A DNA stretch of 37,592 bases from Promethearchaeota archaeon (GTDB lineage: Archaea; Asgardarchaeota; Lokiarchaeia; Sigynarchaeales; SOKP01), in the NCBI GenBank assembly GCA_019057975.1, contig JAHLWJ010000006.1, forward strand, positions 1-37,592. Direction: 5' to 3'. The translations under genes were made by a program, and so were the position numbers. How positions within the stretch are numbered: the stretch's first letter is position 1; the number at the start of each line of letters is the position of its first letter. Of this stretch, positions 8,358-17,289 are shown in pieces. The notes under the pieces were generated by a model. It was not told where the DNA came from and ran no database searches. It saw nothing but the letters and a program-made list of their open reading frames with translations.

Positions 8358-11300
8358 CTATATTACTTTTTTCTTAACTTTTTCTAATACTCCCTTTTTT
8401 TCTTCTAAAAAGTTTTTTTCATTTATAGCTTCTAACAATGTTTTTACTAGATTCTTTTTTTTCTGGGGTATCTCTTCTATTTTTGACAATAATCTAAGAG
8501 CACTTACTTGTTTTTCTTTTTTATCGCTTGCCAATAGTGGCTTCACTTTTATAATAATCAAACCTATAAATTCTTTACTTAATTTTAGTATTTTATTGTT
8601 ATCGAGTAAATATTCTATATAGCATACATACTCTTCATCATCGGTAGTGAATTTATTCAATCTATCTTTCAAGGCTTTTTTTACAACTATTATTTCTATT
8701 TTTTCTTTTAAATCATCAACTATTTTAGTAAGATTTTCACAAGAAGTATGAGTCATTATGTTTGTGACAGAATCCTCTAATAATTCCTTGTCCATTTCTT
8801 TTAATATTTCCAAATATTTCATTTGTTCAGCCGGATTACTTATAGAATTTAATCTTTCCTTAAGATGGCCCTTTATATATTCATTCTCCTTAATTTCCAT
8901 AAGCCATTTCACTGTTTCTTCAATTTCTTCATTAGAAGCAGTTCTAATAAGATTTAAGTATTGGTCTAAAATGGAGTTTATTTGGTCTGTTTTTAAACCG
9001 TTTTCATTTGTTGTTTTCAATAGCATCAAGTTTAGTGTTTTTGCTAATTTCTTCTTGTGTTCCCAAGGGAGGTTCACAAACTTATTTATAACATTTTGAG
9101 AGAATGGCCAATCATATACTTTGTAATAGTCTACTATCTCAAAATAAATTTCATTCACATATAAGTATATCTCGGGGCTTTCATTTCTATTAAAGAAATC
9201 ATTCAACCATTTTATAATCTGATTATTGAATTCATCCGACGAGAAATATAATTCCCTACAAAGCGAATTAAATTGTTTATAACATTGTAAATTTATCTCT
9301 GCTTTTGCACCTCCAATATATTGGTCAAAAAGGAATTGATATCTATTTTTCAATATATTAAAAACAGAATCCCGTAGAGGTTTTTCTTCTATCTTTTTAA
9401 TGAGACCCTCCAATGCACCAAACCAAAAACTCATACGGCTCCAATCATTTACGTTACTAAAGGGCAACACTTTATTGACATATTTAGATAGGAGACCGTT
9501 AAATGTAACATAACCAAAAGCAAGCTTAATTAGATTTACTTTTTCATTAGTATAACCTATCTTAAGGTCCGCTTGTAAAGAATCAATTAGTGAAGTTAAT
9601 AATTCTTTACTAATAATATGTGGGTAAACTTCTGTATTTTCTAATATATCCTTAAATTCAACCAATGTATTAGGTTTATTTATTACTAGTTGAGAAAATT
9701 TATTTTTTATCTTTTTAAGACATAAAGGAATATCATTAAATCCTTGTATGAACTCCTTAATTATTGTAATTTCTTCTTCGATTGTATTATCAGTTTTCAC
9801 TACATCTAGATCATTTATAGCATTTATAATTTTAGTAGTTAATTCAGTAAATTTTTTGTGATAAAGCCATTTACTAAAATTAATTAATTCTTTAGGATTA
9901 AATTTAGAAATTAAATCTTTAACTTCCCCCATAGTTAATACTGATTTTACCTTGTTAAAACTGACGGTATTAAAACCTTTCTCCATTTCACTTAAATAAT
10001 CTAGTTCATTTACAATCTTAAAAATCAAAGACAATATATTAAAACCAGAAGTTTTAAATAACCTCCTTTTTATCACGTCTTCATCTATCTTTTTACAAAT
10101 AAAATCGAAGAGTCTTTTAAATGAAATATTTCCTTCTCTTATATGTTTTTTAATTGCCTCCCAGTCCTGAGATAAAACTAATGAATTTATCTCGTCAGGA
10201 ATATCTTGAAAAACATCCTTGTTGACAAAGAATGGTTCCAGATTGTCTACCATTATATTCTGTGTTCTCATCAAAAATCTGTATGCTTCATTAGAAAGTT
10301 TTAAATTTACATTATTGTTTTTTAATTCCCACTTGTTATTTTCTTCATTATTTTGAAATTTCTTTTCTTTAAATGCCTTATTTATTTCTCTCAATAAAGA
10401 AGCATTATCCAACAGTAATCTATATAAAACCGGCCATTCTTCTCTGATTATTATTACCTTCGCAAGCATTGGTAGATTTTTTGTGATTATTCCTTTAGGA
10501 ATTGTACTTTCTTCTTGTTTTTCTGCCAATAAAACTTCTGTTTGAAATGTGTTTAAAAATTGTATAATTCTTCTTGGGTTTTTAGAAAACTCTTGAGAAA
10601 TTATAGAAGACAATGTGTCTGAAAAGCCTAATTTATATTTTTCATTTAATTTCGAGCAGAAATCAAATAATTCATTTTCAGAAAAATTTCTGATTCTTAA
10701 AGTAGTATTAAATAACTTCCTTAGAAATTCATTAGCATCTTGATCAGAAGTATCTTTATTAGAAGAGCTTAAATATTTTTTAAGTCCCTCTTCATCTATC
10801 GGTATAATAAAAACAACATTTTTTATTTCAAGAAAATTTTTAATAGTTAACAATAATTCTATTGCTAGTTCTCTATGGCATCTATCAATATTATCTATTG
10901 CAATAACAACTTTTTTGAGAGAGTGTTTTTTATGGGCAATATCTTTTATATAATTCCACAAATTTTTTGATTCTCCTATGACTTTAGCGATGGTCTCAAT
11001 AAATATTTGTTCAAACTGTTCGGGATATATGACAGGGTCAACGGTTTTGATAGTTGATTTTTTATAGTGAAAAATTTTTGAAATTCCCTTTTCGATAATT
11101 TTACTTTCCGATATATAAAATTTTTCTTTTATCTTTTCGTTTAAATCAAGTTTGAAACACTTTAAAAGTTCTAAAACAAATGTTCGCCTAAATGAATCTC
11201 TAGAATATTTCCAAGCATCGTAAATAAACATTTTTACTTTACCATCAGTATCTTTGTCGAACTCTTTTTTTAAAGTTCCTATTATGGAAGATTTTCCAGT

Positions 11301-11459
11301 CCCCCATCCACCCAGTAATCCTACAGCAAAAGGTGGTTTACAATCTTTTACTATTTTATAAAGAGTTTTTACATAAGGATGTGTCCCTAAAAAGTCCTCT
11401 TTTGCTAGATCTATTTCTCTATCTGGTATATAATTTAGATTCATGATTTTTTTTCTCAT
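8358..11459 (-). CDS. KAP-family P-loop NTPase, large
   Basis: A 1033-residue protein. The N-terminal KAP NTPase domain has Walker A GGWGTGKSS (50-58) and Walker B VVIAIDNIDRC (184-194), followed by the FIIPIDEEGLKKYL segment and, near residue 290, the KNPRRIIQFLN motif typical of KAP ATPases. No transmembrane segment lies between Walker A and B, so this is the soluble type. The remaining 700 residues are helical, charged and repetitive, without a recognisable effector domain. KAP proteins include the phage-exclusion protein PifA, so a defence role is possible but unproven. The gene stands alone, with strong AT bias. The first ATG has an AAAGGAAATT site. It lies 230 bp downstream of a glycine riboswitch and terminator. 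Confidence 0.8.
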   Translation of the reverse strand: MRKKIMNLNYIPDREIDLAKEDFLGTHPYVKTLYKIVKDCKPPFAVGLLGGWGTGKSSIIGTLKKEFDKDTDGKVKMFIYDAWKYSRDSFRRTFVLELLKCFKLDLNEKIKEKFYISESKIIEKGISKIFHYKKSTIKTVDPVIYPEQFEQIFIETIAKVIGESKNLWNYIKDIAHKKHSLKKVVIAIDNIDRCHRELAIELLLTIKNFLEIKNVVFIIPIDEEGLKKYLSSSNKDTSDQDANEFLRKLFNTTLRIRNFSENELFDFCSKLNEKYKLGFSDTLSSIISQEFSKNPRRIIQFLNTFQTEVLLAEKQEESTIPKGIITKNLPMLAKVIIIREEWPVLYRLLLDNASLLREINKAFKEKKFQNNEENNKWELKNNNVNLKLSNEAYRFLMRTQNIMVDNLEPFFVNKDVFQDIPDEINSLVLSQDWEAIKKHIREGNISFKRLFDFICKKIDEDVIKRRLFKTSGFNILSLIFKIVNELDYLSEMEKGFNTVSFNKVKSVLTMGEVKDLISKFNPKELINFSKWLYHKKFTELTTKIINAINDLDVVKTDNTIEEEITIIKEFIQGFNDIPLCLKKIKNKFSQLVINKPNTLVEFKDILENTEVYPHIISKELLTSLIDSLQADLKIGYTNEKVNLIKLAFGYVTFNGLLSKYVNKVLPFSNVNDWSRMSFWFGALEGLIKKIEEKPLRDSVFNILKNRYQFLFDQYIGGAKAEINLQCYKQFNSLCRELYFSSDEFNNQIIKWLNDFFNRNESPEIYLYVNEIYFEIVDYYKVYDWPFSQNVINKFVNLPWEHKKKLAKTLNLMLLKTTNENGLKTDQINSILDQYLNLIRTASNEEIEETVKWLMEIKENEYIKGHLKERLNSISNPAEQMKYLEILKEMDKELLEDSVTNIMTHTSCENLTKIVDDLKEKIEIIVVKKALKDRLNKFTTDDEEYVCYIEYLLDNNKILKLSKEFIGLIIIKVKPLLASDKKEKQVSALRLLSKIEEIPQKKKNLVKTLLEAINEKNFLEEKKGVLEKVKKKVI

Positions 11460-11690
11460 AATTTCCTTTTTCCTAATTATTTAATCTATGTTAGTATGCG
11501 GTTCTTTATCGTGTTTTATCTAGATGCTATACTCAAATTTATACTTAAAATTCAAATATCTTCTTAATGGATAATTTAGATTTCTTTTTTAAATTTAATA
11601 TCAAATCATTCTATCTATAATGTTTATTATATTTTTTAGAAAAATATCTGATTTCTTAAAAATATATACATTGTATTTTTTATGAAATAA

Positions 11691-11739
11691 AAAGGACAGA
11701 ATAAGAAAATAATTATATTATTCTCCTACTCTGTCTTTT
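11691..11739 (-). terminator. Intrinsic terminator of the glycine riboswitch
   Basis: On the minus strand a stem of about 19 bp (5' arm beginning GACAGAGTAGG, 3' arm ending TTATTCTGTC, 3-nt loop) is followed by CTTTTTATTT. Its 5' arm includes the CAGAG that closes P1 of the second aptamer (11729-11733 pairing with 11853-11857). Ligand binding should therefore block the terminator, the usual ON logic of glycine switches. Confidence 0.85.
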
Positions 11740-11975
11740 TACCTGAGAGATTCTTCCTATGTAATTAGGAATTAGCTCTTTTAGTAAACTCTGTAAGGGT
11801 TTTCCTAAAGATTAGGAGTTGCCCCGTCGGTGCTTTTTTGTATAAAGCTCTCCAGAGTTCTGTCCGGTAACAGTCCTTTTGCCTGAAAGTTTCAATACTT
11901 TTGGTATCTTGCCCCTTCGGCTCCTTTTCTTTTATGATGGAAAGAAAAGATCTCTCCTGTTACCTTCGTACAGGT
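11729..11975 (-). promoter_or_regulatory. Tandem glycine riboswitch
   Basis: Reading the minus strand, aptamer 1 spans 11964 to 11866, closed by GGTAACAG/CTGTTACC. It carries GGAGAGA, GAGCCGAAGGGGCAA, and GAAACTTTCAGGCAAAAGGAC. Aptamer 2 follows at once with GGACAGAACTCTGGAGAGC, CACCGACGGGGCAA and CTCTCAGGTAAAAAGACAGAG. These are the conserved elements and spacing of the two-aptamer glycine riboswitch. A terminator overlaps the end of aptamer 2. Such switches normally precede gcvT or amino-acid transport genes; here the next gene on this strand is the KAP NTPase, so the switch is either orphaned or rewired. Confidence 0.93.
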
Positions 11976-12042
11976 TACAATATTATATAAAAATATTTAT
12001 ATATAATATTGTTCATACATAAATATTTAATTTTGTTTATGT

Positions 12043-12080
12043 TTATTATATACTACTTTTATTAAAAAATCATTCTTTTT
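12043..12080 (-). promoter_or_regulatory. Promoter-like module upstream of the glycine riboswitch
   Basis: The minus strand reads ATGATTTTTTAATAAAAG then TAGTATATAATAAAC. The same block (GATTTTT, about 17 nt, TATAAT preceded by GTAG) occurs at three other places in the window, each time reading the same way. It therefore looks like a shared promoter with a clear -10 and a weak -35. Confidence 0.5.
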
Positions 12081-12133
12081 TGTGAAAATAATTAAAGTTG
12101 CTTGCTAGCGTACAGTACAGGTCAGGGAAATAG

Positions 12134-12295
12134 GGATTGCTGCACTTTCTTCGAAAGTTCGCAATGACAGAGGGATGGATTCCCGCCTACGCGGGAATGA
12201 CATAAAGGGGAGCGGGAATGACATAAAGGGGAGCGGAGTATAAAAGAAGAATGTTCCCCCTGATTCTATGGGCGTATTGCAATACGCCCCTACCA
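12134..12295. repeat. Cluster of dispersed palindromic repeats
   Basis: Several repeat types sit side by side: GGATTGCTGCACTTTC with GAAAGTTCGCAATGACAG (12134-12170), the palindrome ATTCCCGC/GCGGGAAT (12179-12198), a 21-bp tandem duplication of GCGGGAATGACATAAAGG (12191-12232), and GGGCGTATTGCAATACGCCC (12270-12289). Related copies lie inside the helicase gene, at 17235-17263, 18072-18154 and 18588-18616. No gene is convincing here; open frames across the block are repeat translations. The remainder of 11976-12594 is AT-rich. Confidence 0.8.
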
Positions 12296-12594
12296 CTCAT
12301 CATAAAAAAGTAAAGAACAATTTTATAATGAAGAAATAATGAAAAAGAAGAAAAATATGGGGTGATAATATTTTGTTGAAATGTAAACATTATTATGTGT
12401 ATAATCAAAAAGTGTGTTTTTTTACAGCTTGTTACATTCACTAAATTACCACTCATTTAACTCGTCATTATCTTATGCCAGGGAGGTGATTCTATCGTTC
12501 TATTTTTACATTTCATCTTAGATTTTTAATAGAGGTTATTCTAATATTCGTTTTAGTTTTAGTTAAAATAAGATATAAAGAAAGGAATATATAC

Positions 12595-15500
12595 ATGTCT
12601 GAATCAATGAAAATTGAAAAATTGAAGAATTATGGTATCCCCTCTTATATTGTAAACATCTGGAAAAAACATTACTCACCTTATTTATTACCGCTGCAGG
12701 AAGATGCGGTAAGAAATTATGGGATTTTGAATTGTGCTGAAGGAAGTAATGAGATTGCCGCGCTTTCTTCGAAAGCTCGCAATGACAGAGAGAGATTGCC
12801 ACGTCACTCCGCTCCTCGCAATGACGGAGCTGCTAATAAAAATCTTTTGGTTATCGCCCCAACCTCCTCAGGAAAAACCTTCATCGGAGAAATGGCTGCA
12901 ATCGCTCAGGTCATTCACCTTCAAAAAATCATCTATTTAGTTCCTTTAAGAGCACTAGCTGATGAAAAATATAGACACTTTAGAAAACTCTACAGTCATT
13001 GTGGAACGGATATAGTCATCTCTACCCGTGACCGTAAAGAAGATAACCATCATATCATCTCCGGGGATTATGATGTTGCGATGATAGCCTATGAAAAATT
13101 TTATTACTTTTATTTGATGTGTCCTCATTTTTTAGACATTGTTTCTTTAGTCATCATCGATGAGATGCAGTTGATTAATGACTCAAAATGGGGTCCTCTG
13201 CTGGAAAGTATGGTAAACCATATCGATAAAAAGAATAAAAATATTAAAATCATCGCCCTTTCAGCTTTTGTTGAAGGACAAGATGCTCTTGCAAGATGGT
13301 TTCCTGGACGAACCCTTATTTCCTATCAACGTCCGGTGGAACTGCGTAAAGGAATAGTAAGAGATGGTATCTTTAAATATATTACTTCCAAAAAGAAGGA
13401 AAATTACCAAAAAGAAGTATTTTTTAAACCGGAAGCAGTTGGTGAAAATTGTTTTAAAGATTATTTATTAGAGACAATCAGGTATCTGGTAAAACAGGGG
13501 GAAACGACTTTGATATTTTTTGCAACCTGTACTGAAACACAAAAATGGGCTAAGTGGCTGGCTTCTCAATTAGAAAGCCCTGCCGCTTCTTGCGCATTAA
13601 AAGAACTGAAGGAAATGGAAGAAACTTTATCCCGTGATGAATTGAGAGAGACATTGGAAAAAGGGATTGCTCATTATAATCAGAACTTATCATGGGAAGA
13701 AAGAAATTTAATTGAGACTTATCTAAAAGAGGGAGAAATAAAGGTTATCTGCGCTACTAACATCATGGCCATGGGTATCAATCTTCATTTTAAGAATGTA
13801 ATTATTGCCCTGGATAAAATATGTAATGATGAAGGAAATTACCCTCCTAATTATCGAACCAGCCTTACCTTTGCCGCTATTGAAAATATGGCCGGAAGAG
13901 CTGGAATATTAAATATAGAAGAAATGAGAAAAGATGGTAATTCTTTTAATTTTCAGAACAGGCAGGAGTTTGGAAGGGTCATTTTTTTAGCTCATTCCCT
14001 ACTCTTTCAGACCGCTTATAAGAAACTTTATTTTAATTTTTTAAAAGATAATAATTACAATCATAAGGCAGATAAGCAGTTAGTAAATATAGACAATGAT
14101 TTACTTACTTATCTTTTGAGATTAGTGGTAAATGTAAAACTTAATTATGAAGAGTTAAAGAGTCATTTAAAAAAAGAGGAATTTGTCTCCCTAAAAAATC
14201 ATAATAAATCCGATGATAAAAATTTCCTTTCCGGTTACTGGCAGTTTGCTTTTAATAAGGTAAATATCGATAAAAAAATAGAAAAAGTCTTGAATATTTT
14301 AAAAGAGAACAGATTGATTAGGATGAACAGAAATGGTGTTCTATCTCCCACCGACAGCGGTATTTTAATAGCTGCCAAAAGAATTAAAGTAGAAACTTTT
14401 CTGTTTTTTAAATCCTGGTTGAGATATTGTAAAAATGGAGATATTAGTATTCTGGAGATTCTTTTTCTACTGGCTTTAAGCCCGGATGGTAAAGCATTGC
14501 CTATCCCCTTTTCTCAAGCTATTAGAGATGATTATAAAAAAGGAATTTATCAATACGGTTGTAGAAAAAATTACTGGAATAAACTCTTGCGTCTGATCTT
14601 TGAACAGGATGATGAAGATAAGAAACTTTTTCGGGATAAAATTCTAATGAAAATGGAGAAAGAAGAAACCACCTCTTTAGAAGATTATATCACCCTTAAG
14701 AAAACTCATTTATTATATGATTGGATAATGGGAAAAAAGAGTGTTAAGACAATTGAGGAGGAATATGGTTTTTACCGTGGTTGTATCTATAGATTGGGGG
14801 AAGGGTTTTCCTGGTTAGCAGATAGTTTGTCAGCAATAGCAGAAAGTGTAGGCTGGGAGAAAAAATATATTAAGGATTTGACAAAAATAAAGATGTTGTC
14901 TAAAAGGTTAGCAGGAGGAGTACAGGAAGAAGGAATAAAATTAGCCCTGCTATATATACCCGGTTTAAGTCGACATTATATTGGAAGGTTGGTGGGGGCG
15001 GGATATAGGGATGAGAATTCTTTAAGGGATGCGAGTGGGGGCGAGTTGGGTAAATTGATTCCGAAAAGATTAGTTCAGAGAATTAAGAAAAAAATGAAAG
15101 AAGAAAATAATCATCAAACGGTGTCAAAAGAAAAATGGATAGTTCAAGATGAAAAATTGAAAGCATATAAGAAAATGCCAGAAGAATGTGGTATTAGTAT
15201 TAGCGAACGGCAATTAGCAACTACTTCGTATGCCAAATCATTGGAACCTTTATTAGAAATTTCACAGCTGCGACCGGACAGAATTATCTTTGAGGGGAAA
15301 AAGATTGAGGTTACGGCTACAGAATTTTCATTAATCAACTTTTTAGCTCAACATAATAATCAAGTTATGAGTTATGATACACTCTTGGATGAGCTTTGGA
15401 AAGATGAAAAGGATGTTATCTATAGGCGGGTAAACTATCATATTTTTAATATTAAAAAAGCTATTTTAAAAACAATTGGGGAAACTAAAACTAATATAGA

Positions 15501-15609
15501 AAGAATTAAAAAAATTTTAGTGGTAGTACCCGGAAGAGGAATAATGTTAAACTTAATGGATAATGAATTAATAATAAATCGGCAACATGCTCATGCTCCT
15601 GCTTCTTAA
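12595..15609 (+). CDS. Ski2-like superfamily 2 helicase with OmpR-type winged helix
   Basis: A 1004-residue protein. Motif I APTSSGKT (88-95), motif II DEMQ (189-192), motif III SAF (about 217), and motif VI near ENMAGRAGI define a Ski2/Hel308-like helicase. A helix-hairpin-helix-like segment near 790 (ALLYIPGLSRHYIGRLVGAG) fits the same family. From about residue 893 an OmpR/PhoB-type winged helix appears (VTATEFSLINFLAQHNNQVM, then LWKDEKDVIYRRVNYHI and VVPGRGI), a fusion I do not know from characterised Hel308 proteins. Residues 51-80 are the translation of a dispersed palindromic DNA repeat placed between the Q-motif-like LLPLQEDAV and motif I. The start has an AGAAAGGAA site. Probably acts in DNA repair, replication or element maintenance. 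Confidence 0.85.
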   Translation: MSESMKIEKLKNYGIPSYIVNIWKKHYSPYLLPLQEDAVRNYGILNCAEGSNEIAALSSKARNDRERLPRHSAPRNDGAANKNLLVIAPTSSGKTFIGEMAAIAQVIHLQKIIYLVPLRALADEKYRHFRKLYSHCGTDIVISTRDRKEDNHHIISGDYDVAMIAYEKFYYFYLMCPHFLDIVSLVIIDEMQLINDSKWGPLLESMVNHIDKKNKNIKIIALSAFVEGQDALARWFPGRTLISYQRPVELRKGIVRDGIFKYITSKKKENYQKEVFFKPEAVGENCFKDYLLETIRYLVKQGETTLIFFATCTETQKWAKWLASQLESPAASCALKELKEMEETLSRDELRETLEKGIAHYNQNLSWEERNLIETYLKEGEIKVICATNIMAMGINLHFKNVIIALDKICNDEGNYPPNYRTSLTFAAIENMAGRAGILNIEEMRKDGNSFNFQNRQEFGRVIFLAHSLLFQTAYKKLYFNFLKDNNYNHKADKQLVNIDNDLLTYLLRLVVNVKLNYEELKSHLKKEEFVSLKNHNKSDDKNFLSGYWQFAFNKVNIDKKIEKVLNILKENRLIRMNRNGVLSPTDSGILIAAKRIKVETFLFFKSWLRYCKNGDISILEILFLLALSPDGKALPIPFSQAIRDDYKKGIYQYGCRKNYWNKLLRLIFEQDDEDKKLFRDKILMKMEKEETTSLEDYITLKKTHLLYDWIMGKKSVKTIEEEYGFYRGCIYRLGEGFSWLADSLSAIAESVGWEKKYIKDLTKIKMLSKRLAGGVQEEGIKLALLYIPGLSRHYIGRLVGAGYRDENSLRDASGGELGKLIPKRLVQRIKKKMKEENNHQTVSKEKWIVQDEKLKAYKKMPEECGISISERQLATTSYAKSLEPLLEISQLRPDRIIFEGKKIEVTATEFSLINFLAQHNNQVMSYDTLLDELWKDEKDVIYRRVNYHIFNIKKAILKTIGETKTNIERIKKILVVVPGRGIMLNLMDNELIINRQHAHAPAS
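12745..12834 (+). repeat. Palindromic repeat inserted in frame in the helicase gene
   Basis: GAGATTGCCGCGCTTTCTTC, GAAAGCTCGCAATGACAG and then GAGATTGCC...CTCGCAATGACGG form two repeat halves matching the copies at 12134-12170 and 18072-18154. They add about 30 residues (translated RND-G and SSKARND motifs) without breaking the reading frame. Confidence 0.85.
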
Positions 15610-15756
15610 ATACTATGCCTCGTTTTATCTGCAAAATGCTGAATATTTTTTTAATATATAACATGCTCCGGATATTTTCTTTAATATATCCCCTTTCATC
15701 TTAATTATCTTAATTTAAAAAACAAATAATCATTTGAATTGGAAATTTAAACTTAG

Positions 15757-15808
15757 ACCCAAATAGCAAAAATAAAAATATTTTTTGTTATTTGGGTTTT
15801 TTATTTTC
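15757..15808 (+). terminator. Intrinsic terminator downstream of the helicase
   Basis: ACCCAAATAGCAAAAA and its near-complement TTTTTTGTTATTTGGGT form a long stem followed by TTTTTTATTTT. It lies about 150 bp after the helicase stop and separates that gene from the iteron/replication module. Confidence 0.8.
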
Positions 15809-15822
15809 TATTTACATCGTCC

Positions 15823-15866
15823 AAACAGAAATCAAATAGAAATTAAACAGAAAACAAACAGAAATC
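15823..15866 (+). repeat. Four tandem 11-bp iterons
   Basis: Four directly repeated 11-bp units: AAACAGAAATC, AAATAGAAATT, AAACAGAAAAC, AAACAGAAATC. The phase is exact, one helical turn apart. They lie 110 bp upstream of a replication-initiator-like gene, the usual position for iterons bound by a plasmid Rep protein, either as origin or operator. An AT-rich stretch follows. Confidence 0.75.
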
Positions 15867-15975
15867 AGGATACAGGAAAATTTTTTTATGATGTAATTAG
15901 ATTAGTCGTTAGTGAAGAAGATACAAAGAGTAAATTTAAAAGATTCAAGTTCATTCAATTACAAGGAGAGAATAT

Positions 15976-16917
15976 ATGGAAAAAGAATTTCTGAAAAATC
16001 AAACACAATTAACCAAAGAAGGGTATGTTATCGTCTCATCTTATTTTTTAGATTACTGTGTAGAGATATTGGGAACCGGACCAGGTATGCTCTATATTCA
16101 ATTACTTAATTATTGTTACAAGGGCAAAGATCTGGCCTGGCCTACTTTAGCTACCTTGGGCAGGAAAATGCAATTTACCCCAAAGTCTATAACCAAATTT
16201 CACCAGATATTATTAAAACACGGATTGATTAAAAAGATAAGTAAAGGAAGAACTGCCTCAGGTAATTATAGGCGAAATATTTACCAAGTTACTCCTCTTC
16301 ATATGGTAAAAAATACCCTATCGGAAGGTAATATTTTCCCCCATATAGAGGAAAAAATTACTCCTAACCTAGGGAAAAAATTACCTACTAACAATACTAA
16401 TCTTAACAGTACCAATGTAACAACAACAAATAGAGATGTTGTTGCTAATTTTAAAAAATTAAAAGAGAAAGGAGAAGAAAGAATGAGAGTAATAAGAGAA
16501 CGGATGGTTGAATTGGATTTTAAGGAGAAATTTATTGAGAAGATATTAAAAGAATATTCGACCAAGAAGATTGAGGAAAAATTAGATCTGCTTCTTATCA
16601 AGAGAAACATCCAAAGCCCTGCCGGTTGGCTTAGTGCTGCCCTGAAGAATGATTATCAGAACCGGGAACAAGAAAGATATGATGAAGAACCTGTAGAACA
16701 GGTATCTCGCCAAACTCCCCTCTCCCAGCTTAATTCCACGCCCTCAATGGGGAAGAAATTTAGAGAGACTATTGTAATAGACTCTCACCTATCACCGGAA
16801 GACAGAAAAATCCAATCCCGGGAGAGGGTTTTAAAGATGATCAGAAAGACCCGGAAAATGCTAGCCAACCTGAAAACAAAAGGAGGAACAAATGTCCGAG
16901 CTAAAATTTCTAATTAA
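15976..16917 (+). CDS. Replication-initiator-like winged-helix protein
   Basis: A 313-residue protein. The N-terminal half (about 10-115) is a winged helix of the type seen in RepA/DnaD-like initiators (LNYCYKGKDLAWPTLATLGR, KSITKFHQILLKHGLIKK). After a low-complexity asparagine/threonine linker, a helical segment ends with QSPAGWLSAALKNDYQ, a motif common at the C-terminal side of plasmid and phage replication proteins. The tail is basic. It has an AAGGAGAG site and lies directly downstream of four iterons; the next gene overlaps its end by 26 bp. A role in replicating a plasmid-like element is likely, with transcriptional control the alternative. Confidence 0.65.
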   Translation: MEKEFLKNQTQLTKEGYVIVSSYFLDYCVEILGTGPGMLYIQLLNYCYKGKDLAWPTLATLGRKMQFTPKSITKFHQILLKHGLIKKISKGRTASGNYRRNIYQVTPLHMVKNTLSEGNIFPHIEEKITPNLGKKLPTNNTNLNSTNVTTTNRDVVANFKKLKEKGEERMRVIRERMVELDFKEKFIEKILKEYSTKKIEEKLDLLLIKRNIQSPAGWLSAALKNDYQNREQERYDEEPVEQVSRQTPLSQLNSTPSMGKKFRETIVIDSHLSPEDRKIQSRERVLKMIRKTRKMLANLKTKGGTNVRAKISN

Positions 16918-17206
16918 TAAAGCCAAACAAAAAGACTTAAAGGCAATGGGAGAACTGTTTAATAAATTTAAACCCTTGTTGAAATCAAGAGCCAAAAGAT
17001 ATTCCAGATACGGCTTGGAATATGATGATGTCTTCCAGCAGGGGGCCCTAATCTTTATCCTAGCGGTTTATGACTATAAAGAAAAAGGGAACGTTCCTTT
17101 TGCAGGCTATATAAAAAAGAGAATTAATTGGGGATTGTATCTCTATAATCGTAAATATTTACATAGAAAAATAGAAATTTCTTCTGGCCTAAGCCCCCAT
17201 CGGTAG
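16892..17206 (+). CDS. Sigma-70 region 2-like protein (half of a split sigma factor)
   Basis: A 104-residue protein resembling sigma region 2: KDLKAMGELFNKFKPLLKSR, YDDVFQQGALIFILAVYDY, and the region 2.4-like YIKKRINWGLYLYNRK. No region 4 is attached; this lies in the next gene. Start site AAAGGAGGAAC is excellent. The last codons (LSPHR and stop) coincide with the start of a palindromic repeat. The arrangement recalls the two-subunit sigma factor RsoA-SigO (YvrHa-YvrI) of Bacillus subtilis, where region 2 and region 4 are separate proteins. Confidence 0.75.
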   Translation: MSELKFLINKAKQKDLKAMGELFNKFKPLLKSRAKRYSRYGLEYDDVFQQGALIFILAVYDYKEKGNVPFAGYIKKRINWGLYLYNRKYLHRKIEISSGLSPHR

Positions 17207-17264
17207 GACAGGTGTCTTGCCTGTCTGTGAAATTGTAGGGGCGTATAGCTTATATGCCCCTACA
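17203..17264. repeat. Palindromic repeats between the two sigma pieces
   Basis: Two hairpins in a row: GACAGGTGTCTTGCCTGTC and GTAGGGGCGTATAGC/TTATATGCCCCTAC. The second is related to the GGGCGTATTGCAATACGCCC block near 12270. The stop codon of the region 2 gene lies inside the first repeat. Confidence 0.75.
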
Positions 17265-17289
17265 AAATATCGGAAGGAGGATAATTCTC

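Noticed and set aside
12105..12456. Two minus-strand open frames
   Set aside because: They are translations of the dispersed palindromic repeats and AT-rich flanks, with low-complexity products and no ribosome binding sites.
12481..12594. Earlier start of the helicase at the GGGAGGTGAT site
   Set aside because: The frame is open from 12490 to the ATG but contains no ATG, GTG or TTG at a proper distance from that site; the ATG at 12595 has its own site.
15823..15866. CRISPR-like array
   Set aside because: The four 11-bp units are contiguous without spacers, and no cas gene is nearby; iterons fit better.
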